A stretch of DNA of 64,000 nt from Catellatospora paridis (GCF_009720365.1 NZ_ML769318.1:1-64000), one strand, 5' to 3'. Positions 41,033 through 50,019 are shown, counted from the first letter of the stretch. A program made the numbers and translations. Notes: generated from the sequence alone by a model not told the origin.

Positions 41033-42349
41033 TCAGATGGCGTACTCGCCCAGGGGGTCAGTGTGGGCGTGGGAGTACATCCGCTCGTGGAAGCGGACGA
41101 ACCGGTCGATCAGGGTGGTGGCGCGGCGGTCGTCGAGGCGGGCGTCGAGGGCGGCCAGGCCGGCGGCGAGGCGCGCGCTGTGCAGGGCGTACAGGCCGGA
41201 GTAGTAGGCCAGGCTGTCGGCCAGGGCGGTGAGCGCGCCGGTGGCGTCGGCGGCGCGGCGGGCGTGCCAGAGCGCGACGTTGGCCTCGCCGTTGACGATG
41301 TCCTTCTGCAGGCGGTTGAACGCGGCGTCCGGGTCGACGGCGAGCCGGTCGAGGGCGCCCTCGGCGGTGTCGGGCCCGCCGGCGTCGCAGGCCCGCACGA
41401 TGCGGTTGATCAGCGCGTGCTGCTGCACCGCGGGCATCCGCAGCAGCCGGGTGCCCAGGTCGTTCTGCAGCCGCACCAGCAGCGCGGCATCGGACAGCAG
41501 GTCGCTGAGGGTGCCGTCGGCGAGCACCGCGCGCTGCGCGGGCACCGGCGCCAGCACGTCGTTCAGCACGCAGACGAAGTAGCCCAGCGTCGGCAGCACG
41601 AGGATGCTCTGCCCGCCGAGCGCGGCCAGGTCGAGCCGAGACAGATGCTCCGCGCGCAGGGTGCGCTCGACGGCCCGGTAGCGGTCGGCCAGGCCCTGCC
41701 GCACCAGCGAGGCGGTGGGCGCGCCGTCGATGCCGTCGACCAGGTCGCGGCAGCTCTCCACGTTGGCGACGAGTGCGGCCCACAGGCCGTACTCGACGTC
41801 CTGCAGCAGCGGCGCATCGGCGCCGACGTGGCGGGCGTAGTCCTCGGCCATGCCGGCGCGTTTGCCCTTCACCAGGCTCTGCTCGAAGCCGGAGGCGTGG
41901 CGGGCGGCCTCGCGGGCCGGTCCGGACAGCAGCAGCATGGCGGGGGTGTTCCGGCCGGGGACCAGCGCCTGGAGCATGGACCGGTTGAGCGCGCCGATCA
42001 GCTCGAGCCGGCGGGTCTGGGCGGCGTCGAGCAGGGGGTGTCCCAGGCCGATGGCCAGGTCGTCGGAGACGACCTCGAACACCTGGTAGGCGTTCATCAG
42101 ACCGGCGTGCTGCAGCATGGCCGGCCAGTCGTCCTCCTCGACCAGGCCGCTGAGCATCCTGATGTTCATGGTGACGAGCTGGACGACGCCGGTGCTCTGG
42201 AGGTATTCGTGCCGCCGGGGATTGTCCGCCGAATAGGCCCACGTGGTGAAGTCCCGGTAGGGGCCGGCGGGCATGTGCCGCCGGGTGGTCTCGGTCAGCG
42301 CCGAGCACGTCGCGGCCAGCAGCTGGGCGGCGCGCCGGTTGGTTGGCAT
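41033..42349 (-). CDS. unknown all-helical protein, 438 aa
   Basis: I do not recognise the family. The 438 residues form long Ala/Leu-rich helices with few glycines, and no signal peptide or membrane helix. A short motif LVRLQNDLGTRLLR (about residue 280) and the later KDIVNGEANVALWHARR recall the NSE metal-binding region and helix packing of class I terpene synthases, but the final Glu is replaced by Arg and no DDxxD motif is seen. The ATG at 42349 has no clear ribosome site. It lies 204 bases downstream of a BldC-like regulator on the same strand. It may be a degenerate terpene-synthase-fold protein or an unrelated helical scaffold. Confidence 0.75.
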   Translation of the reverse strand: MPTNRRAAQLLAATCSALTETTRRHMPAGPYRDFTTWAYSADNPRRHEYLQSTGVVQLVTMNIRMLSGLVEEDDWPAMLQHAGLMNAYQVFEVVSDDLAIGLGHPLLDAAQTRRLELIGALNRSMLQALVPGRNTPAMLLLSGPAREAARHASGFEQSLVKGKRAGMAEDYARHVGADAPLLQDVEYGLWAALVANVESCRDLVDGIDGAPTASLVRQGLADRYRAVERTLRAEHLSRLDLAALGGQSILVLPTLGYFVCVLNDVLAPVPAQRAVLADGTLSDLLSDAALLVRLQNDLGTRLLRMPAVQQHALINRIVRACDAGGPDTAEGALDRLAVDPDAAFNRLQKDIVNGEANVALWHARRAADATGALTALADSLAYYSGLYALHSARLAAGLAALDARLDDRRATTLIDRFVRFHERMYSHAHTDPLGEYAI

Positions 42350-42553
42350 GCGGCGACTCGATCCTCGGGTCCGGCACGGGCCACACGGTTCGGTGGCCCG
42401 TTCAAGGAACGTGGTGAGTCCCTTCCCGCGGACGGAGGCGAGCGCCGGGACGTGCCGTGTTCCTGGCGCCGGGTCAGCGCCGCTGATGAGGGTACGACCA
42501 TTACGACCGCCGTGTCGTACCGCTCGGTAGAGGTCCTGGTTGGACCGCTGCGG

Positions 42554-42829
42554 TCAGTATCCGCCCGGCCGGCTGCCCGCCGCCCGCGGTGTCGCGCCCG
42601 CGCCGGGCGGCGACGCGGGGCTGGGGCTGCCCGGCGGGTTGTCCTCGTCGAACTCGCCCTCGCCCTCGAGCAGTGCCCGCACCTCCGACTCGCGGAACCG
42701 GCGGTGGCCGCCCGGCGTGCGAATGCTGCCGATGCGTCCGGCCGCTGCCCACCTGGTCACCGTCTTTGGGTCGACCCGGAACAGCGCGGCCACCTCGCCA
42801 GGTGTCAACAGGCGATCTCCTGTGTCCAC
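42554..42829 (-). CDS. BldC-like MerR-type DNA-binding protein
   Basis: 91-residue regulator. A MerR-type winged helix (residues 8-56: LTPGEVAALFRVDPKTVTRWAAAGRIGS, TPGGHRRFRESEVRALL) is nearly identical in pattern to BldC, the small developmental regulator that binds DNA as head-to-tail arrays in Streptomyces. After it comes a Pro/Gly/Ala-rich acidic tail of about 30 residues, absent from BldC itself, so this is a paralogue or lineage variant. The GTG start was chosen because GGAGGT lies 5 bases upstream; the in-frame ATG at 42901 has no such site. Its targets are unknown. Confidence 0.85.
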   Translation of the reverse strand: MDTGDRLLTPGEVAALFRVDPKTVTRWAAAGRIGSIRTPGGHRRFRESEVRALLEGEGEFDEDNPPGSPSPASPPGAGATPRAAGSRPGGY

Positions 42830-43053
42830 GCCCACCTCCTTGCGTCGACGGAGTTGGTTCGGGCGCACCCGGTTGCCGCCTCCGCTGGGACGTACGCCCA
42901 ATTAGAGCATCATCATTAGCCGATGTCCCTAAATTGGTCGTATGCACCTTTTGGGGGGTTCACATCCATATGTTGCGAACCTCATTCGTATATTGCCCGA
43001 AGATGCGCCCCTCCGTGCCCACTCTGGAAGAAACTGCCTCTAAGGTGCTCTGT

Positions 43054-43503
43054 GTGGACGCGATCGACCGCAACCTGCTTGACCTGCTGCGCAACAACGC
43101 CCGCCTCTCGTACGCGGAGCTCGCGCGACAGGTCGGCCTCTCCGCGCCGGCGGTGCACGACCGCGTCGGCAAACTGGAGTCGTCGGGCGTGATCCGCGGC
43201 TACCACGCGGACGTGGAGCCCAGCTCCATCGACCTAGGCGTCACCGCGCTGATCGGCATCGTCGCCGACCCTGCCGTCGACATGGAGGACGTCTCCGCGG
43301 CGCTGCAGGGCCTGTCGGAGATCGAGTCGTGCTACTTCATGGCCGGCGAGGAGTCATACCTGGTCAAGGCCAGGGTCGGCACCATCGCGGAGCTGGAGCA
43401 GCTCATCGTGCAGCTCTCGCGCACCCGCGGGGTGGCCCGGACCCGCACTGCCATCGCGCTGTCCACCACCTTCGAGGGCCGCCCGAGGCCGCTGCTCAGC
43501 TGA
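43054..43503 (+). CDS. Lrp/AsnC family transcriptional regulator
   Basis: 149-residue regulator: N-terminal helix-turn-helix (DAIDRNLLDLLRNNARLSYAELARQVGLSAPAVHDRVGKLE...) and C-terminal RAM ligand domain (LIGIVADPA, SCYFMAGEESYLVKARV). I chose the GTG at 43054, which has AAGGTG at a suitable distance; an in-frame ATG at 43003 (17 more residues) is an alternative. It ends 30 bases before the cysteine-synthase-fold gene on the same strand, which has its own -10 box. By analogy with DecR/YbaO-type pairs, it may sense cysteine and activate that enzyme gene (inference). Confidence 0.85.
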   Translation: MDAIDRNLLDLLRNNARLSYAELARQVGLSAPAVHDRVGKLESSGVIRGYHADVEPSSIDLGVTALIGIVADPAVDMEDVSAALQGLSEIESCYFMAGEESYLVKARVGTIAELEQLIVQLSRTRGVARTRTAIALSTTFEGRPRPLLS

Positions 43504-43521
43504 AGCTCATTCGCGGAATGC

Positions 43522-43527
43522 TACGGT
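43522..43527 (+). promoter_or_regulatory. -10 box TACGGT, leaderless start
   Basis: TACGGT lies 6 bases before the ATG at 43534; no ribosome site is present. It lets the enzyme gene be read separately from the Lrp gene. Confidence 0.5.
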
Positions 43528-43533
43528 CCGGGC

Positions 43534-44625
43534 ATGGAGCAGCTGGACAGGTGTTGTGACGACGACCGGGCGTGGGTGACCGAGGCGATCGGCAAGGTCG
43601 CGGCGGACGCCAACCGCAGCGCGGACACCCACCTGCTGCCGTTCCCGCTGCCCGTGTCGTGGGGCGTCGACCTCTATCTCAAGGACGAGTCGGTGCACCC
43701 CACCGGCTCGCTCAAGCACCGGCTGGCCCGCTCGCTGTTCCTCTACGCGCTGTGCAACGGCTGGATCCGGGCCGGCACGACGGTCGTCGAGGCGTCCTCG
43801 GGCTCGACCGCGGTCTCCGAGGCGTACTTCGCGCGCATGCTGGGGCTGCCGTTCATCGCGGTCATGCCCGCCTCCACCAGCAAGGAGAAGATCGAGCTGA
43901 TCGAGTTCCAGGGCGGCGAGTGCCACCTGGTCAACGATCCGGCGCAGGTGGTCGTCGAGGCGAAGTGGCTGGCCGAGGACCGCGGCGGCCACTTCATGGA
44001 CCAGTTCACCTATGCCGAGCGGGCGACCGACTGGCGCGGCAACAACAACATCGCCGAGTCGATCTATCAGCAGATGGAGCTGGAGCGGCACCCGGTGCCG
44101 TCCTGGATCGTGATCGGCGCGGGCACCGGCGGCACCTCGGCCACCATCGGCCGGTACGTCCGCTACCAGCGGCACTGCACGAAGATCCTGGTGGTGGACC
44201 CGGAGAACTCGGCCTTCTACCCGTCCTACGAGTCGGGCGATCCGACGCTGACGACCGGCAAGGGCTCCCGGATCGAGGGCATCGGCCGGCAGCGGGTGGA
44301 GGCGTCCTTCCAGCCCCACGTCGTCGACCGGATGGTGCGGGTGCCCGACGCGGGCTCGCTGGCCGCGATGCGGGTCGCCTCCGAGGTGCTGGGCCGCCGG
44401 GTGGGCGGCTCGACGGGCACCAACCTGTGGGGAGCGTTCGGCCTGATCGCCGACATGCTGTCGCGGGGTGAGACCGGCTCGGTGGTCACCCTGCTGTGCG
44501 ACGGCGGCGAGCGCTACGCGCACACCTACTACGACGACGGCTGGCTGGCCGGGCAGGGCCTCGAGCTGGCCGATCCGCTGACCACCGTCCGCCACTTCCT
44601 GGCCACAGGCGCCTGGCAGGACTGA
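43534..44625 (+). CDS. PLP-dependent cysteine synthase-fold enzyme, probably L-cysteine desulfhydrase
   Basis: 363-residue fold type II PLP enzyme. The PLP lysine is Lys61 in [24 protein letters not shown] and the glycine loop [12 protein letters not shown] (about 190-201) bind substrate and phosphate. The sequence looks like mycobacterial Cds1 (Rv3684), an L-cysteine desulfhydrase that releases H2S, pyruvate and ammonia; this is from memory and no alignment was made. It could instead be a cysteine synthase-like enzyme with another substrate. The upstream Lrp-type regulator fits control by cysteine. The terminator follows at 44640. Confidence 0.87.
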   Translation: MEQLDRCCDDDRAWVTEAIGKVAADANRSADTHLLPFPLPVSWGVDLYLKDESVHPTGSLKHRLARSLFLYALCNGWIRAGTTVVEASSGSTAVSEAYFARMLGLPFIAVMPASTSKEKIELIEFQGGECHLVNDPAQVVVEAKWLAEDRGGHFMDQFTYAERATDWRGNNNIAESIYQQMELERHPVPSWIVIGAGTGGTSATIGRYVRYQRHCTKILVVDPENSAFYPSYESGDPTLTTGKGSRIEGIGRQRVEASFQPHVVDRMVRVPDAGSLAAMRVASEVLGRRVGGSTGTNLWGAFGLIADMLSRGETGSVVTLLCDGGERYAHTYYDDGWLAGQGLELADPLTTVRHFLATGAWQD

Positions 44626-44639
44626 TCGCCCGGGAACGG

Positions 44640-44686
44640 CGAAGGCGCCGCGCTCCGCCGTGGTGACGGCAGGCGCGACGCCTTCG
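44640..44686. terminator. bidirectional terminator
   Basis: Arms CGAAGGCG-CGCGC type: 14 bp with one mismatch, around about 19 bases, between the convergent cysteine-enzyme and DEAD-helicase genes. Confidence 0.75.
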
Positions 44687-44699
44687 TGTCAGCTGTTGC

Positions 44700-46616
44700 T
44701 CAGCTCGCGTTGCGGCGATCGCCGTAGGAGCGGTCACCCTGGGGGCGGTCGCCGTGGGCGCGCTCGCGGAACGGGCGGTCACCCTGCGGCCGGTCGGCAC
44801 GGACCGGGCGGTCGCCCTGCGGGCGGTCGCCACGGAAGGGCCGGTCACCCTGCGGACGGTCACCGAAGGAGCGTTCGCCGCGGAACGGCGGCCGGTCACC
44901 CTGGGGGCGGTCGCCGTAGGTGCGCTCGCGGAACGGGCGGTCACCCTGCGGGCGGTCGCCCTGGGGGCGCTCACCGAACGAGCGCTCGCCGCGGAACGGC
45001 GGCCGGTCACCCTGGGGGCGGTCGCCGTAGGTGCGCTCGCGGAACGGCCGGTCACCCTGCGGGCGGTCACCCTGCGGGCGGTCGCCCCGGAAGGGCCGGT
45101 CACCCTGCGGGCGGTCGCCGCGGAAGGGCCGGTCGCCGTACTGGCGCGGGGCGCGGTCGCCGTAGCCACCGCGGTCGCCGTAGCCGCCTCGGCCCGAGTC
45201 GCGGCGTCCGCCGCGCTGGAACCGGGGCTCCGGCTCCTCGACCACGGGCTGGCCCGACGGCTCCACGGCACCGGTCAGCTCGACCAGCTTCGGGTCGTCG
45301 ACGCGCAGCCGGTGCTCGGCGGGCTTGGCCACGCCGGCCTTCTCCATCATCGAGATGGTGGAGCGGCGCTGCTTGGGCAGCACCAGGGTGGCCACCGCGC
45401 CGGACTCGCCGGCCCGGGCCGTGCGGCCGGCCCGGTGCAGGTAGTCCTTGGGGTCCTTCGGCGGGTCGATGTGCACGACGAGCGAGACGCCGTCGACGTG
45501 GATGCCGCGCGCGGCGACGTCGGTGGCGACGAGGACGCTCATCCGGCCCTCCTTGAACTGCGCCAGGGTCCGCGTACGGACGCTCTGGGTCTTGCCGCCG
45601 TGCAGGCCACCGGCCCGCACGCCGACCTCGCGCAGCTGGTCCACCAGGCGGTCCACGCCCATCTGGGTGCGCGCGAACATGATCGTCCGACCCGGACGGT
45701 TCGCGATCGCCGCGGTGACCTTGAACTTCTCCTGCGGCGGGATCAGCAGCATCATGTGGTCCATGGTGGACACCGAAGCCTCGGCCGGGTTGGTCGAGTG
45801 CGTCACCGGGTTGTTCAGGAACCGCTTGACCAGCGTGTCCACGTCACCGTCGAGGGTGGCGGAGAACAGCAGGCGCTGCCCGCCGGCCGGGGTCTTGGCC
45901 ATCAGCTCGGTGACGTCGGGCAGGAAGCCCATGTCGGCCATCTGGTCGGCCTCGTCCAGGACGGTGACCTCGATGTCGTCCAGCGCACAGGCACCGCGCT
46001 GGATCAGGTCGCCGAGGCGGCCCGGGGTGGCGATCATCAGGTCGAGACCGCGCTGCAGGCCGAGGATCTGCCGGTCGTACGGCACGCCGCCGACCGCGGT
46101 GCCGGTGTAGAGGTCCATCGCCTTGGCCAGCGGGCGCAGTGCGTCCGCGACCTGCATGGCCAGCTCACGGGTGGGCACCAGGATCAGGGCCTTGGGGTGG
46201 TGCGGGCGGGCCGGCTTGCCCTCGGCGATGCGCGCCAGCAGCGGCAGTCCGAAAGCGAGGGTCTTGCCGGAACCGGTCTGGCCGCGGCCGAGCACGTCGC
46301 GTCCGGCGAGTGCGTCCGGCAGGGTGGCGGCCTGGATCTCGAAGGGCTGGGTGATGCCGGCGCGGGTGAGCTCGCGCACCAGGGCGCGCGGCACACCGAG
46401 CTCGGCGAAGCTCGGGACGTGCTCGGTGGTGTCCTCATCGGTGGCGGCGGCGGAGTCCGCGGCCTCGACGACGGCCACGACGTCAACGACATCCGTGGTG
46501 GTGGTGGTCGCCGCTGCGGCTTCCTCGGCGGCGGCCTTCGCGGCCGCGGCCTTGCCCTCGACATCGATGTTGATCTCGAAGACGGACGGGAACAGGGCAG
46601 GGTCGTGCTGAGTCAA
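44700..46616 (-). CDS. DEAD-box RNA helicase with long RGD/PQGDRP repeat tail
   Basis: 638-residue ATP-dependent RNA helicase for RNA remodelling, ribosome assembly or cold-shock response. Motifs visible in order: Q motif region GITQPFEIQ, Walker A GRGQTGSGKT, PTRELAMQ, TPGRLGD, the DEAD box as VLDEADQM, SATLDG, ATDVAARGIHV and HRAGRTARAG. After residue about 455 the C-terminal 180 residues are an Arg/Asp/Gly/Pro-rich repeat built from GDRPQGDRPFRG units, a likely disordered RNA-binding tail. The N-terminus has an Ala/Thr-rich stretch. I chose TTG at 46616 because GAGAGG lies 7 bases upstream; an ATG at 46640 lacks a site. Confidence 0.93.
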   Translation of the reverse strand: MTQHDPALFPSVFEINIDVEGKAAAAKAAAEEAAAATTTTTDVVDVVAVVEAADSAAATDEDTTEHVPSFAELGVPRALVRELTRAGITQPFEIQAATLPDALAGRDVLGRGQTGSGKTLAFGLPLLARIAEGKPARPHHPKALILVPTRELAMQVADALRPLAKAMDLYTGTAVGGVPYDRQILGLQRGLDLMIATPGRLGDLIQRGACALDDIEVTVLDEADQMADMGFLPDVTELMAKTPAGGQRLLFSATLDGDVDTLVKRFLNNPVTHSTNPAEASVSTMDHMMLLIPPQEKFKVTAAIANRPGRTIMFARTQMGVDRLVDQLREVGVRAGGLHGGKTQSVRTRTLAQFKEGRMSVLVATDVAARGIHVDGVSLVVHIDPPKDPKDYLHRAGRTARAGESGAVATLVLPKQRRSTISMMEKAGVAKPAEHRLRVDDPKLVELTGAVEPSGQPVVEEPEPRFQRGGRRDSGRGGYGDRGGYGDRAPRQYGDRPFRGDRPQGDRPFRGDRPQGDRPQGDRPFRERTYGDRPQGDRPPFRGERSFGERPQGDRPQGDRPFRERTYGDRPQGDRPPFRGERSFGDRPQGDRPFRGDRPQGDRPVRADRPQGDRPFRERAHGDRPQGDRSYGDRRNAS

Positions 46617-46780
46617 AGCGAAACCTCTCGGGTGGCGCATCCCCGCGCCGCGCGGCCTCGTGCCGCTGCAAGTCACCCGCAGGAACGCTCGAGGGCGCGC
46701 CTAGCGCGCCCAGAACAACCCGTTGAGTGTACCGGTATTCGCCGCCACCGCCCCGCGAATAACACGGCGGTGTAGTGGGG

Positions 46781-46814
46781 GTCACCCCGCAGCCCTGTTT
46801 CGGCGGGGTGACCT
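46781..46814 (-). terminator. terminator after the NlpC/P60 gene
   Basis: 11-bp stem GGTCACCCCGC/GCGGGGTGACC with a 12-base loop; it begins 3 bases after the stop of the NlpC/P60 gene on the minus strand. Confidence 0.75.
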
Positions 46815-46817
46815 GGG

Positions 46818-48218
46818 TCACGCCGAGGGCGTCGGGGTGGGGGTCGGCGACGGCGACGGGCTGGCCTTCGGGCTCTCCGCCGCGGGCGATTCGGGGGACG
46901 GCGACTCCTCCGGTTCCGGGGACGGCGACTCGGCCGGCGGGGCACTCGGCGAGCTGCTGCTCGACGGCGAGGCGCCGACCGTCGGGCTCGGTGAGGCAGT
47001 CCTCGTGGGCGACGGGCTCGCGGTCGGAGTCGGGGCGGGCTGGTTCGGGGCCGGCAGCGCGTCCACCACCCGGGTGGCGAAGTCGATGCTGCCCAGGCTC
47101 ACCGTCGCGGGTCGCACCACGTCGCCGGTGCGGGGCGCGTGGACCATCTTGCCGTCGCCGAGGTACATGCCGACGTGGTGGATGGTGCGCCAGTCGTTCG
47201 GGTCGGTGGCGAAGAACACCAGATCGCCGGGGAGCAGCGCGTACTTGCTCACGGTCTTGGCGCGGGTGCCGTAGTACTGGTCCTTGGCGACCCGGTTGAG
47301 GGTGATCCCGGCCGCCTTGTATGACGCCAGCATCAGACCCGAGCAGTCGTAGGTGTTCGGACCCTCGTCGCCCCAGCGGTAGGGCTTGCCGCGCTGGCTC
47401 AGCGCGAACAGGACGGCCCGCTGCGCCTTGGCGGCCGCGACCAGGCCGGCGTTGCTCTTGCCGGGGCTGTAGGCGGAACCGAGGTTCTGCTCCTGGACCT
47501 CGCGCAGCCGGTCCGCTTCGGACTGAAGCTCGGCGAGTCGCCGCTTCAGCTCCAGGAAGGCGGTCTCCTTGCGCTTGAACTCCTTCTCCACGGCCGAATA
47601 CGCCGTGGACGCCTGTTGCTCGGCGGTGATGGCCGTGGTGAGCACCGTGTAGGCCTGGCGCTCCTCCTGCTGCGCGGTGGCGAGGTCGTTGAGCACGGCC
47701 TCGGTCTCCGGCGTCGAGGCGGTGCGCGGGATCAGCTGCCCCAGCTCGCCGAGCGAGTCGCCCAGGTGCGGCGGCGCCTTCACGGCGGCCTGGTATTCGG
47801 CGACGGCGGCGGCCTCGGCGGCCTCCTTGGCCGTGCGCAGGGTGTCGGCCGTGGCGCGCCAGGCGTAGTCGGCCATCGCCTTGGCCACGACCGTGTTGGT
47901 GTAGGCCTGGTAGAGGTCGCTGCGGCGGGCGCCGAGCACGGACAGCTCCAGCTCGGCGGCGCTGTACTGCGCCAGCAGTGCGGCCTGTGCCGTCAGCGGC
48001 TGGGTGCGCGGCTGGCTGAGCGAGCCGAGCGGCAGGGTCGGCAGCCCGTCGGGCTGGGGGCGCAGGCCCGCGTCCGGGATCGCGGTGATCTTCGAACCGA
48101 CGGGCGGGTCCGCGGCGGCGGGCACGGCGATGCCACCGGCGATGAGCGCGCTGAGGACGGCCGAGCCGACCGCAAGCTGGCTCTGCCGACGCGCTTGCCC
48201 GCTTCGACGCTTGGACAT
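46818..48218 (-). CDS. secreted NlpC/P60 peptidoglycan endopeptidase
   Basis: 466-residue exported hydrolase: a basic N-terminus and signal (1 to about 37), a long coiled-coil region (about 85-245), an NlpC/P60 domain (about 255-380) and a Pro/Ser/Thr tail. Catalytic Cys292 is in TYDCSGLML and the His is near 348 in HHVGMYLG, as expected for a D,L-endopeptidase that opens cell-wall stem peptides, like RipA-type proteins. The coiled coil probably regulates it or binds a partner at the septum. The ATG at 48218 was chosen at the start of the signal; the region before it is not coding in character. Confidence 0.92.
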   Translation of the reverse strand: MSKRRSGQARRQSQLAVGSAVLSALIAGGIAVPAAADPPVGSKITAIPDAGLRPQPDGLPTLPLGSLSQPRTQPLTAQAALLAQYSAAELELSVLGARRSDLYQAYTNTVVAKAMADYAWRATADTLRTAKEAAEAAAVAEYQAAVKAPPHLGDSLGELGQLIPRTASTPETEAVLNDLATAQQEERQAYTVLTTAITAEQQASTAYSAVEKEFKRKETAFLELKRRLAELQSEADRLREVQEQNLGSAYSPGKSNAGLVAAAKAQRAVLFALSQRGKPYRWGDEGPNTYDCSGLMLASYKAAGITLNRVAKDQYYGTRAKTVSKYALLPGDLVFFATDPNDWRTIHHVGMYLGDGKMVHAPRTGDVVRPATVSLGSIDFATRVVDALPAPNQPAPTPTASPSPTRTASPSPTVGASPSSSSSPSAPPAESPSPEPEESPSPESPAAESPKASPSPSPTPTPTPSA

Positions 48219-48354
48219 CAGTGGCCCCGCCCTCCCCGTTGGTCCCACAGAGTTCCTACCGGAAATCAGGTTCGATGTCGACCCTTCTGTCCCGGTGGCG
48301 TCTGGTTGAACAACGGCTGTCAAGGGCAGCAACAGGCACTCTGGCGGCACGTCG

Positions 48355-48360
48355 TAGGCT
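48355..48360 (+). promoter_or_regulatory. -10 box TAGGCT, leaderless start of mqnE
   Basis: TAGGCT is followed by 7 bases and the mqnE ATG (48368); no ribosome site is present. Confidence 0.5.
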
Positions 48361-48367
48361 CACTGCC

Positions 48368-49537
48368 ATGGACGTGGGTTTGAAGCGTGAGCTGGAGCAG
48401 AAGGTCTATGCCGGAGAGCGGCTCAGCCGCGAAGACGGTGAGGCGCTCTACGCGAGTGACGATCTGGCCTGGCTGGGGCGGCTCGCGCACCACGTGCGCA
48501 CCGAGAAGAACGGCAACCGGGTGATGTTCAACGTCAACCGGCACCTGAACCTGACGAACGTCTGCTCGGCCAGCTGCGCGTACTGCTCGTTCCAGCGCAA
48601 GCCGGGCGAGAAGGACGCTTACACCATGCGGGTGGAGCAGGCCGTCGCCAAGGCGCTGGAGATGAAGGACGAGCAGCTCACCGAGCTGCACATCGTCAAC
48701 GGTCTGCACCCGACGCTGCCGTGGCGCTACTACCCGCGCGTGCTCAAGGAGCTCAAGCAGGCGCTGCCGAACGTCAAGCTGAAGGCGTTCACCGCTACCG
48801 AGGTGCAGTGGTTCGAGAAGATCTCCGGCCTGACCGCCGACGCGATCCTCGACGAGCTGATGGAGGCCGGCCTGGAGTCGCTGACCGGCGGTGGCGCCGA
48901 GATCTTCGACTGGGAGGTCCGCCAGCACATCGTCGACCACGCCTGCCACTGGGAGGACTGGTCGCGCATCCACCGGCTGGCGCACAGCAAGGGCCTGCGC
49001 ACCCCCTCGACGATGCTCTACGGCCACATCGAGGAGCCGCGGCACCGCGTCGACCACGTGCTGCGCCTGCGCGAGCTGCAGGACGAGACCGGCGGCTTCA
49101 CCGTCTTCATCCCGCTGCGCTACCAGCACGACTTCCACGACAGCGCGGACGGCAAGATCCGTAACCGGATCCAGGCGCAGACCACCATGGCGAGCCCGGC
49201 CGAGTCGCTGAAGACGTTCGCGGTGTCCCGGCTGATGCTGGACAACTTCGACCACATCAAGTGCTTCTGGGTCATGCACGGCCTGTCGCTGGCCCAGCTG
49301 TCGCTGAACTTCGGCGTGGACGACCTCGACGGCTCGGTCGTCGAGTACAAGATCACGCACGACGCCGACTCGTACGGCACCCCGAACACCATGCACCGCG
49401 ACGACCTGCTCCACCTGATCTGGGACGCCGGGTTCACCCCGGTCGAGCGGGACACCCGCTACCAGGTCGTCAAGGAGTACGACGCGCCGGTCAGCATGGC
49501 CGAGCGGCGCAGCGAGCCGCAGCAGGTCTGGGCCTGA
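48368..49537 (+). CDS. mqnE: aminofutalosine synthase MqnE (radical SAM)
   Basis: 389-residue radical-SAM enzyme that joins 3-[(1-carboxyvinyl)oxy]benzoate and SAM to give 6-amino-6-deoxyfutalosine, an early step of the futalosine menaquinone pathway. The [4Fe-4S] motif is CSASCAYC (Cys66, Cys70, Cys73), preceded by HLNLTNV. The later signatures ELHIVNGLHP, FTATEV, GGGAEIFDWEVR and GHIEEPRHRVDHVL match the MqnE subclass and not MqnC. The length is normal. It is a leaderless start behind TAGGCT. A small membrane-protein gene follows after 4 bases. The substrate supplier MqnA is encoded at 57876. Confidence 0.95.
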   Translation: MDVGLKRELEQKVYAGERLSREDGEALYASDDLAWLGRLAHHVRTEKNGNRVMFNVNRHLNLTNVCSASCAYCSFQRKPGEKDAYTMRVEQAVAKALEMKDEQLTELHIVNGLHPTLPWRYYPRVLKELKQALPNVKLKAFTATEVQWFEKISGLTADAILDELMEAGLESLTGGGAEIFDWEVRQHIVDHACHWEDWSRIHRLAHSKGLRTPSTMLYGHIEEPRHRVDHVLRLRELQDETGGFTVFIPLRYQHDFHDSADGKIRNRIQAQTTMASPAESLKTFAVSRLMLDNFDHIKCFWVMHGLSLAQLSLNFGVDDLDGSVVEYKITHDADSYGTPNTMHRDDLLHLIWDAGFTPVERDTRYQVVKEYDAPVSMAERRSEPQQVWA

Positions 49538-49541
49538 CGGG

Positions 49542-49973
49542 GTGGCCGACTCCAGCCCGGCCGACGAGCAGCGCAAAGGCCCGCGGCGGGACGCGTCCGG
49601 GCGCATCGTCGCGCTGACCGACCTGGTGGCGTACGCGCTGGCCGGGTACGTCATCAGCGTGCTCGGCATGGTCGCCTTCGACGGCCTGTTCGCGCTGCTG
49701 GGCATGGGCGAGTTCGGTGACCTCACCGGCTGGCTCGCGGTGATCTTCCCGGCGATCATCTTCGTGGAGCAGTTCAAGGCGGCGGCGGGCCACCGGGGGC
49801 GGCTCGCCGTGGCCCCGGCCGCCGGCCTGCTCGCGGTGGTGCTGGGCGTGCTCGCCGTGGGCGTCGCGTCCGGTTTCCCGCCACTGGTCTCCGGTGGGCT
49901 GGGCGCGCTGGTGACCACGGTGGTGTACGCGGTGCTCTGGCACCTCGGGCTGGCGGTCGCCGACCGGGGCTGA
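49542..49973 (+). CDS. hypothetical membrane protein, 143 aa
   Basis: 143-residue protein of unknown function with an acidic, basic-mixed N-terminal stretch of about 25 residues and four hydrophobic segments (about 27-50, 58-75, 85-105 and 110-135). No motif was recognised. GTG starts 4 bases after the mqnE stop, so the two are likely on one mRNA. A role in menaquinone synthesis is possible because of the position but there is no direct evidence. Confidence 0.65.
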   Translation: MADSSPADEQRKGPRRDASGRIVALTDLVAYALAGYVISVLGMVAFDGLFALLGMGEFGDLTGWLAVIFPAIIFVEQFKAAAGHRGRLAVAPAAGLLAVVLGVLAVGVASGFPPLVSGGLGALVTTVVYAVLWHLGLAVADRG

Positions 49974-50019
49974 CCCGCGTCCCGAGCGGGGCTGACCGAG
50001 GACCGGCAGCTTCGGCGGC

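Noticed and set aside
41033-42349. Calling the helical protein a terpene synthase.
   Set aside because: No DDxxD motif is present and the NSE-like motif ends in Arg where Glu is needed.
44740-45200. Short regular DNA repeats that could be taken for a CRISPR array or a VNTR.
   Set aside because: There are no unique spacers of constant length, and the repeats are in frame with the DEAD-box helicase, coding for its tail.
48219-48367. A possible ydaO-type (cyclic di-AMP) riboswitch before the NlpC/P60 gene, as seen in many actinobacteria.
   Set aside because: The conserved blocks of that riboswitch could not be found in this short upstream region.
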